Source: CAJXUU01 sp963975265
GTDB taxonomy: Bacteria; Bacteroidota; Bacteroidia; Chitinophagales; Saprospiraceae
Direction: 5' to 3'
NCBI GenBank assembly: GCA_963975265.1
Contig: CAXBGT010000001.1
Location: forward strand, 1 to 64,000
Length of the DNA: 64,000 nt
A model generated the notes under the pieces. That model did not search any database, was not told the DNA's origin, and was given only the letters and a program-made list of their open reading frames with translations. The translations under genes were made by a program, and so were the position numbers. This document shows, in pieces, positions 19,427 to 28,161 of this stretch (the stretch's first letter is position 1; each line of letters begins with the position of its first letter).

Positions 19427-20004
19427 AGTTGTTCTTAAGTATAAAATGAAGAGGTGTAGATTATTTAATTTCGTTGTTTTAGCGATTTGCTTCTTGACTT
19501 CTTACAAATTAATTAATAATTAATTGCTGACTTTGAATCAAACATTAATTTGTCCAGATCTATTATCAGGAGGAATATGGCTGATTCTACTATTATGTAA
19601 TAAATTAATTGAAGACAATTTTTATAAAATTGCATCTAGCAAATATCTCCCAATCAATTATATTCACCAATATCCAAAATCGCATCTCGAAAATATATTA
19701 AAAGACAGTAACAGATAAGTACTTAAATTTGACTATGAGAATAGTTATTATAATTGCTTAGAAACTTATAGCTCAAAGGAAAATACTATTCTGGGTCATT
19801 ATTTAAAAACTATTGATGCTGTAAGAGATCTCTCACCAACAGTCGTTTATAATAGTTAGGGTCAAATGAAATGGACAAAACACAAGATGATATAATCTTT
19901 ATCATTGAAATAGATTATTTTGCATTAATGAATGAATAAAGATGAGTACAAACAATGTTCAGAAAGTTATTTATCTCGAAAATCAAGCATAAAAAAAGCG
20001 GCGT
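19427..20004 (+). other. Intergenic stretch with a possible decayed reading frame
   Basis: No intact gene. One frame reads from 19524 (TTG) to a TAA at 19716-19718 and, in the same frame, on to a TAG at 19857-19859. The second part has protein-like composition (for example FDYENSYYNCLETYSSKEN), so the region may be a gene remnant with internal stops. I recognise no family, and the AT-rich composition makes chance possible. Confidence 0.3.
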
Positions 20005-21309
20005 ATGGCAGAAAAAATAGAAATAGAAGAATTGAAACAAGCCGTTTCTAAGTCTCCTGAGAATACTTATTTGAGGATGTTATTGATTCGAAAGATGCAA
20101 CAATATGATGGCTACAAAGAAGAGCTTGAAGGTCAGGTAAACACATTGTTGCAGTTCGATCCCAATAATAAAGAAGCCAAAGAACTCTTAGCGCAGATTG
20201 CCTTTGATAAAGGTAGAACATCAACTTGTATCATCATCTTGGAGGAACTTGACAACAGAGATGTGTTATCCACAAATGGTAAGCTGATACTTGCAAAAGC
20301 ATATCTCAAAGAAGAGAACCATGATAGAGCAAAAGAACTATATGAAATGGTACTCTTAATGGATCCAGATGCCACAGATGAAAACTTAGATACTGCCTTC
20401 AGAATGAGGGCTACAGAATCTACTGATAATTATGACGATTCTTTTCTAGAAAAACCAGATGTAAAGTTTGCAGATGTAGGAGGTTTAGAAAATGTCAAAA
20501 AAGAGATTGATCTCAAAATTATTAAACCTCTCGATAATCCAGAATTATACGCTGCGTATGGTAAAAAAATAGGTGGTGGTATATTACTCTATGGTCCTCC
20601 GGGCTGTGGTAAAACCTTTCTTGCAAAAGCAACGGCGGGAGAAATCAATGCTGCATTCATAAATGTAAGCCTAAATGACATCCTAGATATGTGGCATGGG
20701 AATAGTGAGAAAAACCTCCACAATATATTTGCAAAAGCCAGGCAAAATACACCATGTGTAGTGTTTTTTGATGAAATAGATGCATTGGCAGCTAAACGGT
20801 CAGACATGTTGCAGTCAGCCGGTAAGAAAGTAATAAATCAATTCCTGAATGAACTAGATGGAATCCAGCATGACAATGAAGGGTTGTTGATTGTAGGAGC
20901 GACTAATACACCATGGCATCTTGATTCCGCATTTCGTAGACCTGGAAGATTTGATCGAATCATTTTTGTACCTCCTCCAGATATTTCAAGTAAAGAAGAA
21001 ATCTTAAAGCTGAAGTTGAAAGATAAACCAACAGAAAATATAGATTTCAAAAAAATTGCCAAACGAACTAAAAATTATTCCGGAGCAGATATAAACGCAC
21101 TAATCGATATAGCGATTGAAGCCAAATTAGAGGAAGCGCTTCAAACAGGGGTCCCAAAGCCTATCACCACAAAAGATTTAATAATTGCAAGTGATAAACA
21201 CAAAGCATCTACTATTGATTGGTTCAATACTGCTAAAAACTACGCAACATTTGCCAACCAAAGTGGATTGTATGATGATGTGATGCAGTATATCAAAAAA
21301 GAGTTATAA
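20005..21309 (+). CDS. AAA+ ATPase with N-terminal TPR-like helices
   Basis: 434 aa. Residues about 1-135 are helical TPR-like repeats (FDPNNKEAKELLAQIAFDKG; GKLILAKAYLKEENHDRAKE). A CDC48/FtsH-like AAA domain follows: FADVGGLENVKKEI (155-168), Walker A GPPGCGKT (197-204), Walker B VVFFDE (252-257), and the second region of homology ending FRRPGRFDR with arginine fingers. A C-terminal lid contains YSGADINALI. No protease domain, so it is a likely unfoldase or remodelling factor with TPRs as the adaptor. Its substrate is unknown and neighbours give no clue. Confidence 0.9.
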   Translation: MAEKIEIEELKQAVSKSPENTYLRMLLIRKMQQYDGYKEELEGQVNTLLQFDPNNKEAKELLAQIAFDKGRTSTCIIILEELDNRDVLSTNGKLILAKAYLKEENHDRAKELYEMVLLMDPDATDENLDTAFRMRATESTDNYDDSFLEKPDVKFADVGGLENVKKEIDLKIIKPLDNPELYAAYGKKIGGGILLYGPPGCGKTFLAKATAGEINAAFINVSLNDILDMWHGNSEKNLHNIFAKARQNTPCVVFFDEIDALAAKRSDMLQSAGKKVINQFLNELDGIQHDNEGLLIVGATNTPWHLDSAFRRPGRFDRIIFVPPPDISSKEEILKLKLKDKPTENIDFKKIAKRTKNYSGADINALIDIAIEAKLEEALQTGVPKPITTKDLIIASDKHKASTIDWFNTAKNYATFANQSGLYDDVMQYIKKEL

Positions 21310-21375
21310 AACTTAGAAAAAGAGGGGTCAATCCACCCAAAATAGAACCTCAGTATAATATTACTTATGTATGGA

Positions 21376-21430
21376 GTCCAAGTCGCCATTTATAAAATTT
21401 TCCAAATTTTATAAATGTTGCAATTCGGAC
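21376..21430. repeat. Long inverted repeat / stem-loop
   Basis: Perfect 14-bp inverted repeat CATTTATAAAATTT (21387-21400), spacer TCC, AAATTTTATAAATG (21404-21417). Outside it the arms pair imperfectly again (GTCC at 21376-21379 with GGAC at 21427-21430). It lies between the AAA ATPase gene and the arsenosugar pair. Either a bidirectional terminator without a clean U-tract or a regulatory element. Confidence 0.7.
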
Positions 21431-21490
21431 CTTCATCCTCTAGTACTCAATAATGTCCTGCTTTGTACAGTATTACAACTTTAAACAACT

Positions 21491-21498
21491 TATTTTTG
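21491..21498 (+). promoter_or_regulatory. Probable -7 promoter element of the arsenosugar pair
   Basis: TATTTTTG matches the Bacteroidota -7 consensus TAnnTTTG exactly, 25 bp before the ATG at 21524. No convincing -33 TTTG at the usual spacing; a TTG lies slightly too far upstream. Confidence 0.4.
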
Positions 21499-21523
21499 TA
21501 TCCTTTTAGAAAATTTTAAATAA

Positions 21524-21859
21524 ATGAGCAAAGGCTATTTTCAACCAGAAGACCTGAAAAAATTTCCGCAGATTACTGAATTCCAAGAAGAAATGGGAAA
21601 GAAGTTCTTCGATTATTACGGAACGGTATTCGAAGAAGGTGCATTGACTAAAAGAGAAAAATGCTTAATCGCACTTGCTGTGGCACATGCAATCAATTGT
21701 CCTTATTGTATGGACTCTTATACTGGTGCTAGCTTATCGAACGGAGCAGATGAAGAGCAGATGATGGAAGCAGTACATGTAGCTGCAGCCATTAAAAGTG
21801 GTGCAACATTGGCCAATAGTGTTATGATGATGAATCAAGTGAAAGAAAAATTAATGTAA
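21524..21859 (+). CDS. AhpD-like (carboxymuconolactone decarboxylase fold) protein of the arsenosugar pathway
   Basis: 111 aa. Alkylhydroperoxidase D-like fold with the redox CxxC motif as CPYC (Cys59, Cys62) within AHAINCPYCMDSY. The gene ends 6 bp before arsS, the arrangement known as the arsenosugar biosynthesis-associated peroxidase-like protein next to ArsS. Some relatives carry selenocysteine; here both redox positions are ordinary Cys codons and no in-frame TGA is involved. Likely cytoplasmic, acting with ArsS. Confidence 0.9.
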   Translation: MSKGYFQPEDLKKFPQITEFQEEMGKKFFDYYGTVFEEGALTKREKCLIALAVAHAINCPYCMDSYTGASLSNGADEEQMMEAVHVAAAIKSGATLANSVMMMNQVKEKLM

Positions 21860-21865
21860 TCTGGA

Positions 21866-22921
21866 ATGGGAGTAAAACAAAGAACAAAATCACTCAAAAA
21901 ATCGAATAATGCACTGTCTGATACTTTCGTGCAATTAAAAGTATTGAATGGTACTGATGTAGAAGGAAAGGATTTTGAGAAGTTTGGTGATAAGGTTGGA
22001 TATGCAATCAAGCCAAATTCTGTTGAAATATTTCAACTTAATATAGGTAAACTCTGTAATCAAACTTGTTCCCATTGCCACGTAGATGCTGGCCCTGATC
22101 GTAAAGTGGAAAACATGGATAAGGAGACACTTCAAAAATGTCTTAATATCGTGAGAGAGCATAAAATATTTACAGTAGACATCACAGGTGGTGCCCCAGA
22201 AATGAACGCGCACTTCAGATGGTTCGTAGAAGAATGTACAGCGATGGGCGTTAGAGTGATGAACAGATGCAATTTGACCATCATCAAGGCGAATCCAAAG
22301 TATGCAGATCTCCCACAATTCTTTGCTGATAATAATGTGCATATCATCTCATCACTTCCATATTTCACTAAAACAAGAACAGACAGTCAAAGAGGAGATG
22401 GTGTATTTGAAGATAGTATAGCGGCACTTCAAGAACTCAATGCTGTAGGATATGGTATTGACGGTACTGATTTACAGATGGATTTGGTTTTTAATCCTTC
22501 AGGCGCTTTCTTACCAGGAGATCAAGCATCATTGGAAGCGGAATTCAAAAGACAACTGAAAAGAAGATATAACATAGAATTCAATAATCTTTTTGCAATT
22601 ACCAATCTACCTGTTGCTCGATTCTTAGATTATCTCGTAGAATCAGGCAACTATAGTCAATACATGACCGAACTTATAGAGGCATATAATCCCGCTACTA
22701 TTATGGGACTTATGTGTAGAAATACCATCAGCGTATCATGGGAAGGTTACGTATACGATTGTGATTTCAATCAAATGCTCGATCTCAAAGTAGCCGCTAA
22801 GTCACAACATATCGATGATTTTAATATGGAAGCATTGATGGGTCGGGACATTGTACTGAATCAACATTGCTATGGATGTACAGCAGGTGCAGGAAGTAGT
22901 TGTGGTGGAGAGATAGTTTAG
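21866..22921 (+). CDS. arsS: Arsenosugar biosynthesis radical SAM protein ArsS
   Basis: 351 aa. Radical SAM core with the 4Fe-4S motif CxxxCxxC at C64, C68 and C71 (GKLCNQTCSHCH) and the usual GGAPEMN strand motif. The C-terminal Cys-rich domain ends in CYGCTAGAGSSCGG (C335, C338, C346). ArsS attaches the S-adenosylmethionine 5'-deoxyadenosyl group to dimethylated arsenic on the way to arsenosugars. No arsM methyltransferase is within the window. Operon with the AhpD-like gene upstream. Confidence 0.93.
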   Translation: MGVKQRTKSLKKSNNALSDTFVQLKVLNGTDVEGKDFEKFGDKVGYAIKPNSVEIFQLNIGKLCNQTCSHCHVDAGPDRKVENMDKETLQKCLNIVREHKIFTVDITGGAPEMNAHFRWFVEECTAMGVRVMNRCNLTIIKANPKYADLPQFFADNNVHIISSLPYFTKTRTDSQRGDGVFEDSIAALQELNAVGYGIDGTDLQMDLVFNPSGAFLPGDQASLEAEFKRQLKRRYNIEFNNLFAITNLPVARFLDYLVESGNYSQYMTELIEAYNPATIMGLMCRNTISVSWEGYVYDCDFNQMLDLKVAAKSQHIDDFNMEALMGRDIVLNQHCYGCTAGAGSSCGGEIV

Positions 22922-23080
22922 CTTAAAATTCTGAATATTAGACCTTTAAATAACATTCTGTGTTTTTATTATTCTGATAGTCTTAAATTGCTCTGATATT
23001 ATTTTTAGAATTTAATTTCCCATTTTCACCTTGTTAAAACGAATAATTTAGTAAATAGCAGTTCTAACAAACTTACTGCT

Positions 23081-24895
23081 ATGGAAACTAGGTTATTTGA
23101 ATATATAGAAAGGCAACTGGAAAAACATCCGCTTGATAAAAGTGTAGGTAGAAAAGAAGGTGATGGATGGAAATTTTGGAGTACCCAAGAGATTATCGAC
23201 TCTGCACATAAATTAGCATCTGGACTAATAGACCTTGGTCTTAAAAAGGGAGATAAAGTATCAATGGTTGCTTATAAAAACAGACCTGAATGGTACATAG
23301 TTGATTTAGCAACCCAGTATTTGGGTATAACCAATGTACCTTTATATCCTACTATCAGCTCAAACGAATATGTCTATATTCTAAATGATTCTGAGGTAAA
23401 AGCATGTTTCGTAGGTGCGGATGATCTATATGAAAAAGTAGAAGCAGCAAAAGGCAGTGTTGGAACGCTCCAACATATCTACACTTTCGATAAAGCAGAA
23501 GGAAAACCGTTCTACGAAGACTTATTCAATGAAAACAATAAGGATACCGTACTAGCATCAAAAGCTAGTATAAAGTCTGGTGATCTAGCTACGATTATAT
23601 ATACTTCGGGAACAACAGGAAATCCAAAGGGGGTTATGTTATCCCATAGGAACATCAGTCATGTAGTTGATGTAACATTACAGTCATTTCCACTTACCCC
23701 AAGCGGTAAAGTGCTAAGTTTTCTCCCATTCTGTCATATTTTTGAAAGAGCTTGTATCTATGGATATTCTGACGCTTGCGTATCTGTGTATTGTACAGGA
23801 ACAGATAATCTTGGAGGAGAAGATGGTGATTTGAAGTCTGTAGGGCCACAGTTTTTCACAACTGTACCAAGATTACTCGAAAAAATATACGAAAAAATAT
23901 ACAACAAAGGGCTTCATCTGACTGGTCTCAAAAAGAAGTTATTCTTCTGGGCATTGAGTCTTGCAGATGAATATGAGCATGGAAAGACATTCTCAGGGAT
24001 GGCGGCGATCAAGAGAAAAATTGCAGACAAGCTTATTTTCTCGAAATGGAGAGAAGCTCTTGGTGGAAACGTGCAAGGAATAGTTACAGGCGCTGCACCT
24101 TGCCCAACAAAAATCATTAAGGTGTTTTCAACAGCAGGAATCAAAGTGCTAGAAGGCTATGGGTTGACAGAGACGAGCCCTACATTATCCGTGAACAGAT
24201 TTGATGGATATGCTAAAGTGGGAACAGTGGGGCCCGTGATAGAAGGTGTTGACCTACACATTGACGACTCTGATCCGAATTATGCAGACGGGGAAGGTGA
24301 GATTCTTGTAAATGGTCCGAATATAATGCTTGGTTATTATAACAAACCTGAAGCTAATGCTGACGTCTTTACTGAATTGGGTGGCAAGACATATTTTAAG
24401 ACTGGAGACATTGGGAAGTTAGTGGATGGTCCAAAAGGAAAACTGTATCTCAAAATCACAGATCGTAAAAAAGAACTCCTCAAAACATCTGGTGGTAAGT
24501 ATGTAGCTCCAGCTCCGATTGAAAATAAACTTAGAGAAGACTTCCTCATAGAGCAAGTCATGGTGGTGGGAGATGCTCAGAAATTTGTGTCTGCGCTCAT
24601 CGTACCCGCAGAAGAAGCCCTCAAAGACTGGTGTGAAGACAATGATGTAATGTGGACAGATCTAGTAACTGCGTGTGCTGACGAAAAAGTGATCAATTGT
24701 TTTCAAGCATCTATAGATAAGGCAAATCCTAATTTCAGTCATGTAGAGCAAATCAAGAAATTCAAAATACTACCTACTACATGGGAAGCAGTAAGACCCA
24801 ACGGTGAAGCAACAGAGCTTACTCCAACCATGAAACTTAAACGTAGAGTGATTGCTGAGAAATATGGGAAGGAAATAGAGGCTATATATGGATGA
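23081..24895 (+). CDS. Long-chain acyl-CoA synthetase (AMP-forming)
   Basis: 604 aa ANL-superfamily enzyme that activates fatty acids to acyl-CoA via acyl-AMP. ATP-binding P-loop YTSGTTGNPKG (174-184), motif GYGLTETSP near 365, and the C-terminal hinge region with TGDIGKL and ITDRKKELLKTSGGK. FadD15-like subtype by length and motifs; probably membrane-associated. The small membrane protein gene starts 8 bp downstream, suggesting co-transcription. Confidence 0.93.
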   Translation: METRLFEYIERQLEKHPLDKSVGRKEGDGWKFWSTQEIIDSAHKLASGLIDLGLKKGDKVSMVAYKNRPEWYIVDLATQYLGITNVPLYPTISSNEYVYILNDSEVKACFVGADDLYEKVEAAKGSVGTLQHIYTFDKAEGKPFYEDLFNENNKDTVLASKASIKSGDLATIIYTSGTTGNPKGVMLSHRNISHVVDVTLQSFPLTPSGKVLSFLPFCHIFERACIYGYSDACVSVYCTGTDNLGGEDGDLKSVGPQFFTTVPRLLEKIYEKIYNKGLHLTGLKKKLFFWALSLADEYEHGKTFSGMAAIKRKIADKLIFSKWREALGGNVQGIVTGAAPCPTKIIKVFSTAGIKVLEGYGLTETSPTLSVNRFDGYAKVGTVGPVIEGVDLHIDDSDPNYADGEGEILVNGPNIMLGYYNKPEANADVFTELGGKTYFKTGDIGKLVDGPKGKLYLKITDRKKELLKTSGGKYVAPAPIENKLREDFLIEQVMVVGDAQKFVSALIVPAEEALKDWCEDNDVMWTDLVTACADEKVINCFQASIDKANPNFSHVEQIKKFKILPTTWEAVRPNGEATELTPTMKLKRRVIAEKYGKEIEAIYG

Positions 24896-24903
24896 TGTTT
24901 TAG

Positions 24904-25146
24904 ATGAAACCGATAGGACAAATAGAAGTTCTAGGTATTCCAAGCCTGTTTCTAATTATCTCTTTGGTTTCCTTCAGTGCGGTTGCTTTTCTGTTCTTGA
25001 GCATTCCTAAAACAATAGGTGCAGGTATGAGAGTACCAGAACCTTCAAATATTTTAGTGCGAGTAATTCAATTTTCTTGCATATTTGGAGTGATTGTTAC
25101 ATTGATAAGTTTTTCTTTAAGAGAACCGTCCACCTGGTTCAAATAG
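24904..25146 (+). CDS. Small membrane protein
   Basis: 80 aa with two hydrophobic segments (about 12-33 and 50-70) separated by a short loop containing GAGMRVPEPSN. No family recognised. It begins 8 bp after the acyl-CoA synthetase gene in the same direction, so it is likely to be translated from the same transcript. Confidence 0.55.
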   Translation: MKPIGQIEVLGIPSLFLIISLVSFSAVAFLFLSIPKTIGAGMRVPEPSNILVRVIQFSCIFGVIVTLISFSLREPSTWFK

Positions 25147-25252
25147 CTCGGTGGCACTATAAATCTAATCATATTTGTATTTCTAGTAGGAAGTACATTT
25201 TACTCAACATTCATGTAGCGCATTCAGTTTTCTAAATATTTTACACAAAAAA

Positions 25253-25648
25253 ATGGTTAAAAGTAATTGCCCTTGTATGAGCTCCGATCCCTATGTTTCT
25301 TGCTGTATGGTATATCATAAAGAAATAGCAAAACCAGAAACAGCCGAAAAACTCATGCGATCTAGATACACGGCCTATCATATGTCTTTAGTGGATTATC
25401 TAGTAAAGACAACTCATCCAGATAAATTACGACCCAACTATAGGCATCAACTAGAAAGTACTAAAAATGATATGGATTGGACAGGACTAGAGATTTTGAG
25501 CTCTTCAATGGGTACAAAGTCAGATAAGATTGGGAAGGTGCGTTTTCTTGCTCATTATATTATGAATGATAAACCAGGCGAAATGGAAGAGCATTCTCGG
25601 TTTCGGAGGTATAAAGGAGATTGGGTTTACTATGATGAGAAAGGGTAG
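25253..25648 (+). CDS. YchJ family (UPF0225) SEC-C-like protein
   Basis: 131 aa. The N-terminal Cys-rich SEC-C-like motif (CPCMSSDPYVSCC) binds metal in this family, followed by the diagnostic ETAEKLMRSRYTAYHM and an NTF2-like remainder ending in RFRRYKGDWVYYD. Function of the family is unsettled; likely a cytosolic zinc-binding protein. Single gene, 106 bp after the small membrane protein. Confidence 0.9.
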   Translation: MVKSNCPCMSSDPYVSCCMVYHKEIAKPETAEKLMRSRYTAYHMSLVDYLVKTTHPDKLRPNYRHQLESTKNDMDWTGLEILSSSMGTKSDKIGKVRFLAHYIMNDKPGEMEEHSRFRRYKGDWVYYDEKG

Positions 25649-25716
25649 CTCAGATCAAAAGTAATTTAGTCCTATAGTAAGAAATTAGCCTCCAATAGTA
25701 GACAAGAGCGTATTTC

Positions 25717-25823
25717 TCATTTTGCCATTTCTTCTGGTTTTGATTCAAACATATCTTTAAAACATTTTGCAAAATAAGAAGGGCTAGAATACGAAATTGG
25801 ACAACCCAATCTAAAACTGTCTT
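25717..25823 (-). pseudogene. Remnant of an AraC-family regulator (last HTH only)
   Basis: Read on the reverse strand, about 34 codons encode FRLGCPISYSSPSYFAKCFK followed by DMFESKPEEMAK and a TGA at 25717-25719. This closely resembles the second helix-turn-helix and C terminus of AraC/XylS regulators (consensus GFSSPSYFxKxFKxxFGxxPSEY). Nothing upstream continues it: TAA codons precede it and the frameshifted surface-protein gene begins immediately. A gene fragment, not a functional protein. Confidence 0.6.
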
Positions 25824-25824
25824 A

Positions 25825-25995
25825 TTATTCCACATATTCAATCCGTACTCCATGATATCGCCCAGTAGTAGTGGTATTGATATCTTCACCGGCATCCCCT
25901 ATCTGAATGAAATATTGAAAGTTCTCATTATCTATTGTAGATTCGCCTATGTCGGTACAGTCTAATTCTGTATATAAATTAGGAGCATGCCCCCC
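25825..25995 (-). pseudogene. Displaced 3' end of the YadA-head surface protein
   Basis: A second frame continues the upstream protein after a six-G run (reverse strand; C's at 25990-25995) with the residues GHAPNLYTELDCTDIGES and ends YHGVRIEYVE before a TAA. Adding one G to the run would join both frames without a break, giving a protein of about 668 aa. A TG dinucleotide repeat just upstream (26006-26012) is an alternative slip site. Either a genuine frameshift or a sequencing error in the homopolymer. Confidence 0.65.
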
Positions 25996-27830
25996 AATAG
26001 TATAGCACACATCTCGCTTATTCCAGAGAATAGATTTATCCTAACTAGTCTAAAATCTATCTGTAACTCTTCTAGTGTATTTTGGTATATAAACTTCATC
26101 CCTTCTATATTTACTCCACTCGGCAGATTTACAGGAGCATATAATTTTATATCATAGACTTCATCATTGATATTTAAGGCTTCTGGTGCAGCACCATATC
26201 CTATTTTGTAATTCAATGGATGTTCGTTCTCATTTTCAGAAACAAAACTATTACCATTGACTACATAATAGTTGCTCTCTTCAGGTTTTACTATCAGTTT
26301 TCCTTGACTGTTTGCGTATACATCTTTATTACCCCCTCCTGAAAGTGAGCTTGTACTTATCGTTCCGTTTACAAAGGTGTTTCCTTGATTTAAAATACCG
26401 TCGACAGAATGAATTACAAGGTTATTAGATAGATTAGATGTTATTTTTCCAACTAAATTAAAAGAACTAGTTTTAAATAGCGTTAAGGATGGTTGTAGCG
26501 TACCATCATTTGAAGTAATAGCTATTTCTCCAAAATCATCTTGAATGTCCAGTTTTTCTGCCTTCATATTTCCTCCAACCTCAAGATCGGTTGTAGGTAA
26601 CAGTTTATTGATGCCTATTTTGGGCGATCCAAATCCTTCTTTGCCTATGATAATACAATCATCACAGATGGAAGATATCTCATTACCAATCACCATGGAG
26701 TTATTACCAAAAGCTGTGCTATTTAATCCCAGAACTGCACTTTCATTTCCATGCGCAAAAGCATCTCGCCCTATAGCTATCCCGTCTATGCCAAGAGCCC
26801 TAGATTGTAAACCTAATGCTACGCTATTATTTCCTTCCGCTGAAGATAAAAACCCCATAGCTATACTCGTATTCCCTACAGCAGATGCCCTTCCTATGGC
26901 TACGGATCCAAACAACTCAGCTTTAGCTTCTAGACCGATGGCTACAGCTTGATTGTCAGCGATAGATCTTTCACCAAGGGCCACAGATCTATCATTGGCA
27001 GATGCCAAGGTGCCTATAACTATACTCGACTCACCATCGGATTGGGCGAATACTCCAAAGTTTATATTCCTGAATCCTATCCCATCAGTCCATTCATTGT
27101 TCAGTTGAATTCCACCGCCAAAACTCTGTTTTTCTGCATTACAAAAGAATCCATCTCTTTGATCCTCTCCTGATGCTTTTGGAGTATAGGTATTCCATGA
27201 GATTTCAAATCCGTCTCCATTCGACGGGCCAGCATCAGAGGTGAAAATGATATCGATACTTTCGCTTGCAGGCAGGTAAAAGGTATCCATATCAAAATTT
27301 ATTCCTGTATAGACCATTTCAAAGTCAGGAGATTCTATTCTCAGAGTATCATTAGTAAAAAGGACTACATTATGGATTATCATTTGCCTGATACTGCTAT
27401 TAAAGTCACTGAGAATAGTGCTCTGGAAACTTTCTCCATCAGCATAAAATCCATTTTCACCACCAGAGTCATAAATAGTGCCGCAGTCTTCTTCAATAAT
27501 ACTAGGAACTGTATTGATGGTTGTACTGAAAGAACCACAATCATCCAAAGAGAATTTGCTTGGTTTTCCGATTTCTACCCAATTTTGACCGTTATAATAC
27601 CAGAAGGTTTGAGTATCTGTATCGTACAAAATAAGTCCACTTGCTGGATTGGATATGTTCATTCTATTCGTGGTCGTTACTCGCGGTGTGAGCATTCCTT
27701 TATAGTCGCTTTGGATATCAAGCATTGCACTTGAGTGAGGAGCGGTACCTGTTTCTGAAATGCCCACACTCTGAGAAGTTAGGTTGTGTAATATTATAAT
27801 GGAAAATAAGAGTGGAAATAACTTTTTCAT
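25962..27830 (-). CDS. Surface protein with YadA-head-like repeats (frameshifted near 3' end)
   Basis: 622 aa as it stands. Signal peptide about 1-20 from the ATG at 27830 (an upstream ATG at 27860 would disturb it). An N-terminal segment contains AMLDIQSDYKGMLTPRVT, common at the start of Bacteroidota tail-fibre-like surface proteins. Residues about 255-395 are Hep_Hag/YadA-head repeats with short beta motifs such as SVAIG, SIAMG, SVALG, GIAIG, SAVLG and SMVIG about every 14 residues, which form a left-handed beta-roll in trimeric adhesins. The last residues after the G-run are out of frame (see the adjacent entry). No YadA anchor is visible. Confidence 0.8.
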   Translation of the reverse strand: MKKLFPLLFSIIILHNLTSQSVGISETGTAPHSSAMLDIQSDYKGMLTPRVTTTNRMNISNPASGLILYDTDTQTFWYYNGQNWVEIGKPSKFSLDDCGSFSTTINTVPSIIEEDCGTIYDSGGENGFYADGESFQSTILSDFNSSIRQMIIHNVVLFTNDTLRIESPDFEMVYTGINFDMDTFYLPASESIDIIFTSDAGPSNGDGFEISWNTYTPKASGEDQRDGFFCNAEKQSFGGGIQLNNEWTDGIGFRNINFGVFAQSDGESSIVIGTLASANDRSVALGERSIADNQAVAIGLEAKAELFGSVAIGRASAVGNTSIAMGFLSSAEGNNSVALGLQSRALGIDGIAIGRDAFAHGNESAVLGLNSTAFGNNSMVIGNEISSICDDCIIIGKEGFGSPKIGINKLLPTTDLEVGGNMKAEKLDIQDDFGEIAITSNDGTLQPSLTLFKTSSFNLVGKITSNLSNNLVIHSVDGILNQGNTFVNGTISTSSLSGGGNKDVYANSQGKLIVKPEESNYYVVNGNSFVSENENEHPLNYKIGYGAAPEALNINDEVYDIKLYAPVNLPSGVNIEGMKFIYQNTLEELQIDFRLVRINLFSGISEMCAILLGGMLLIYIQN

Positions 27831-28161
27831 AATGATTATTAACTTGAGAAAATGAGGCAATTTTATTGATTATGAAATTAGACACTCATACAGAGACTTT
27901 GGAAATTATAATGCAGAATGTCTAATAATCAATATTTCAATGAAAGCTCTATTGCAAAGCTATATCGCTACATATCCAAATAGTCAGTCAATGAATGATT
28001 CAGCATTCTGAATGAATAAAAAGGTTGTTTTGATACGGAGTCAAGAATCCCTAAAAAATAACCCGTTTATTCATTCTCATCGTGTAACTGTACATTATGG
28101 GACTTGTCCACGGCAATCTTGTATTAATATTATGGTATTAAAAAGCAAAATATAATAAATT
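27831..28161. other. Divergent intergenic region with inverted repeat
   Basis: No gene. Contains TATTGATTAT + GAAA + TTAGACA (27864-27884) and the matching TGTCTAATAATCAATA (27919-27934), an inverted repeat interrupted by four extra bases in the left arm. Promoters for the two divergent genes must lie here; none is clear. Confidence 0.5.

Noticed and set aside
21524..22921. Selenocysteine in the arsenosugar pair
   Set aside because: Related families can use it, but both genes here have Cys codons and no in-frame TGA.
26545..26952. 135-codon open frame on the plus strand
   Set aside because: Reverse complement of the YadA-head repeats, whose periodic codons keep the other frame open.
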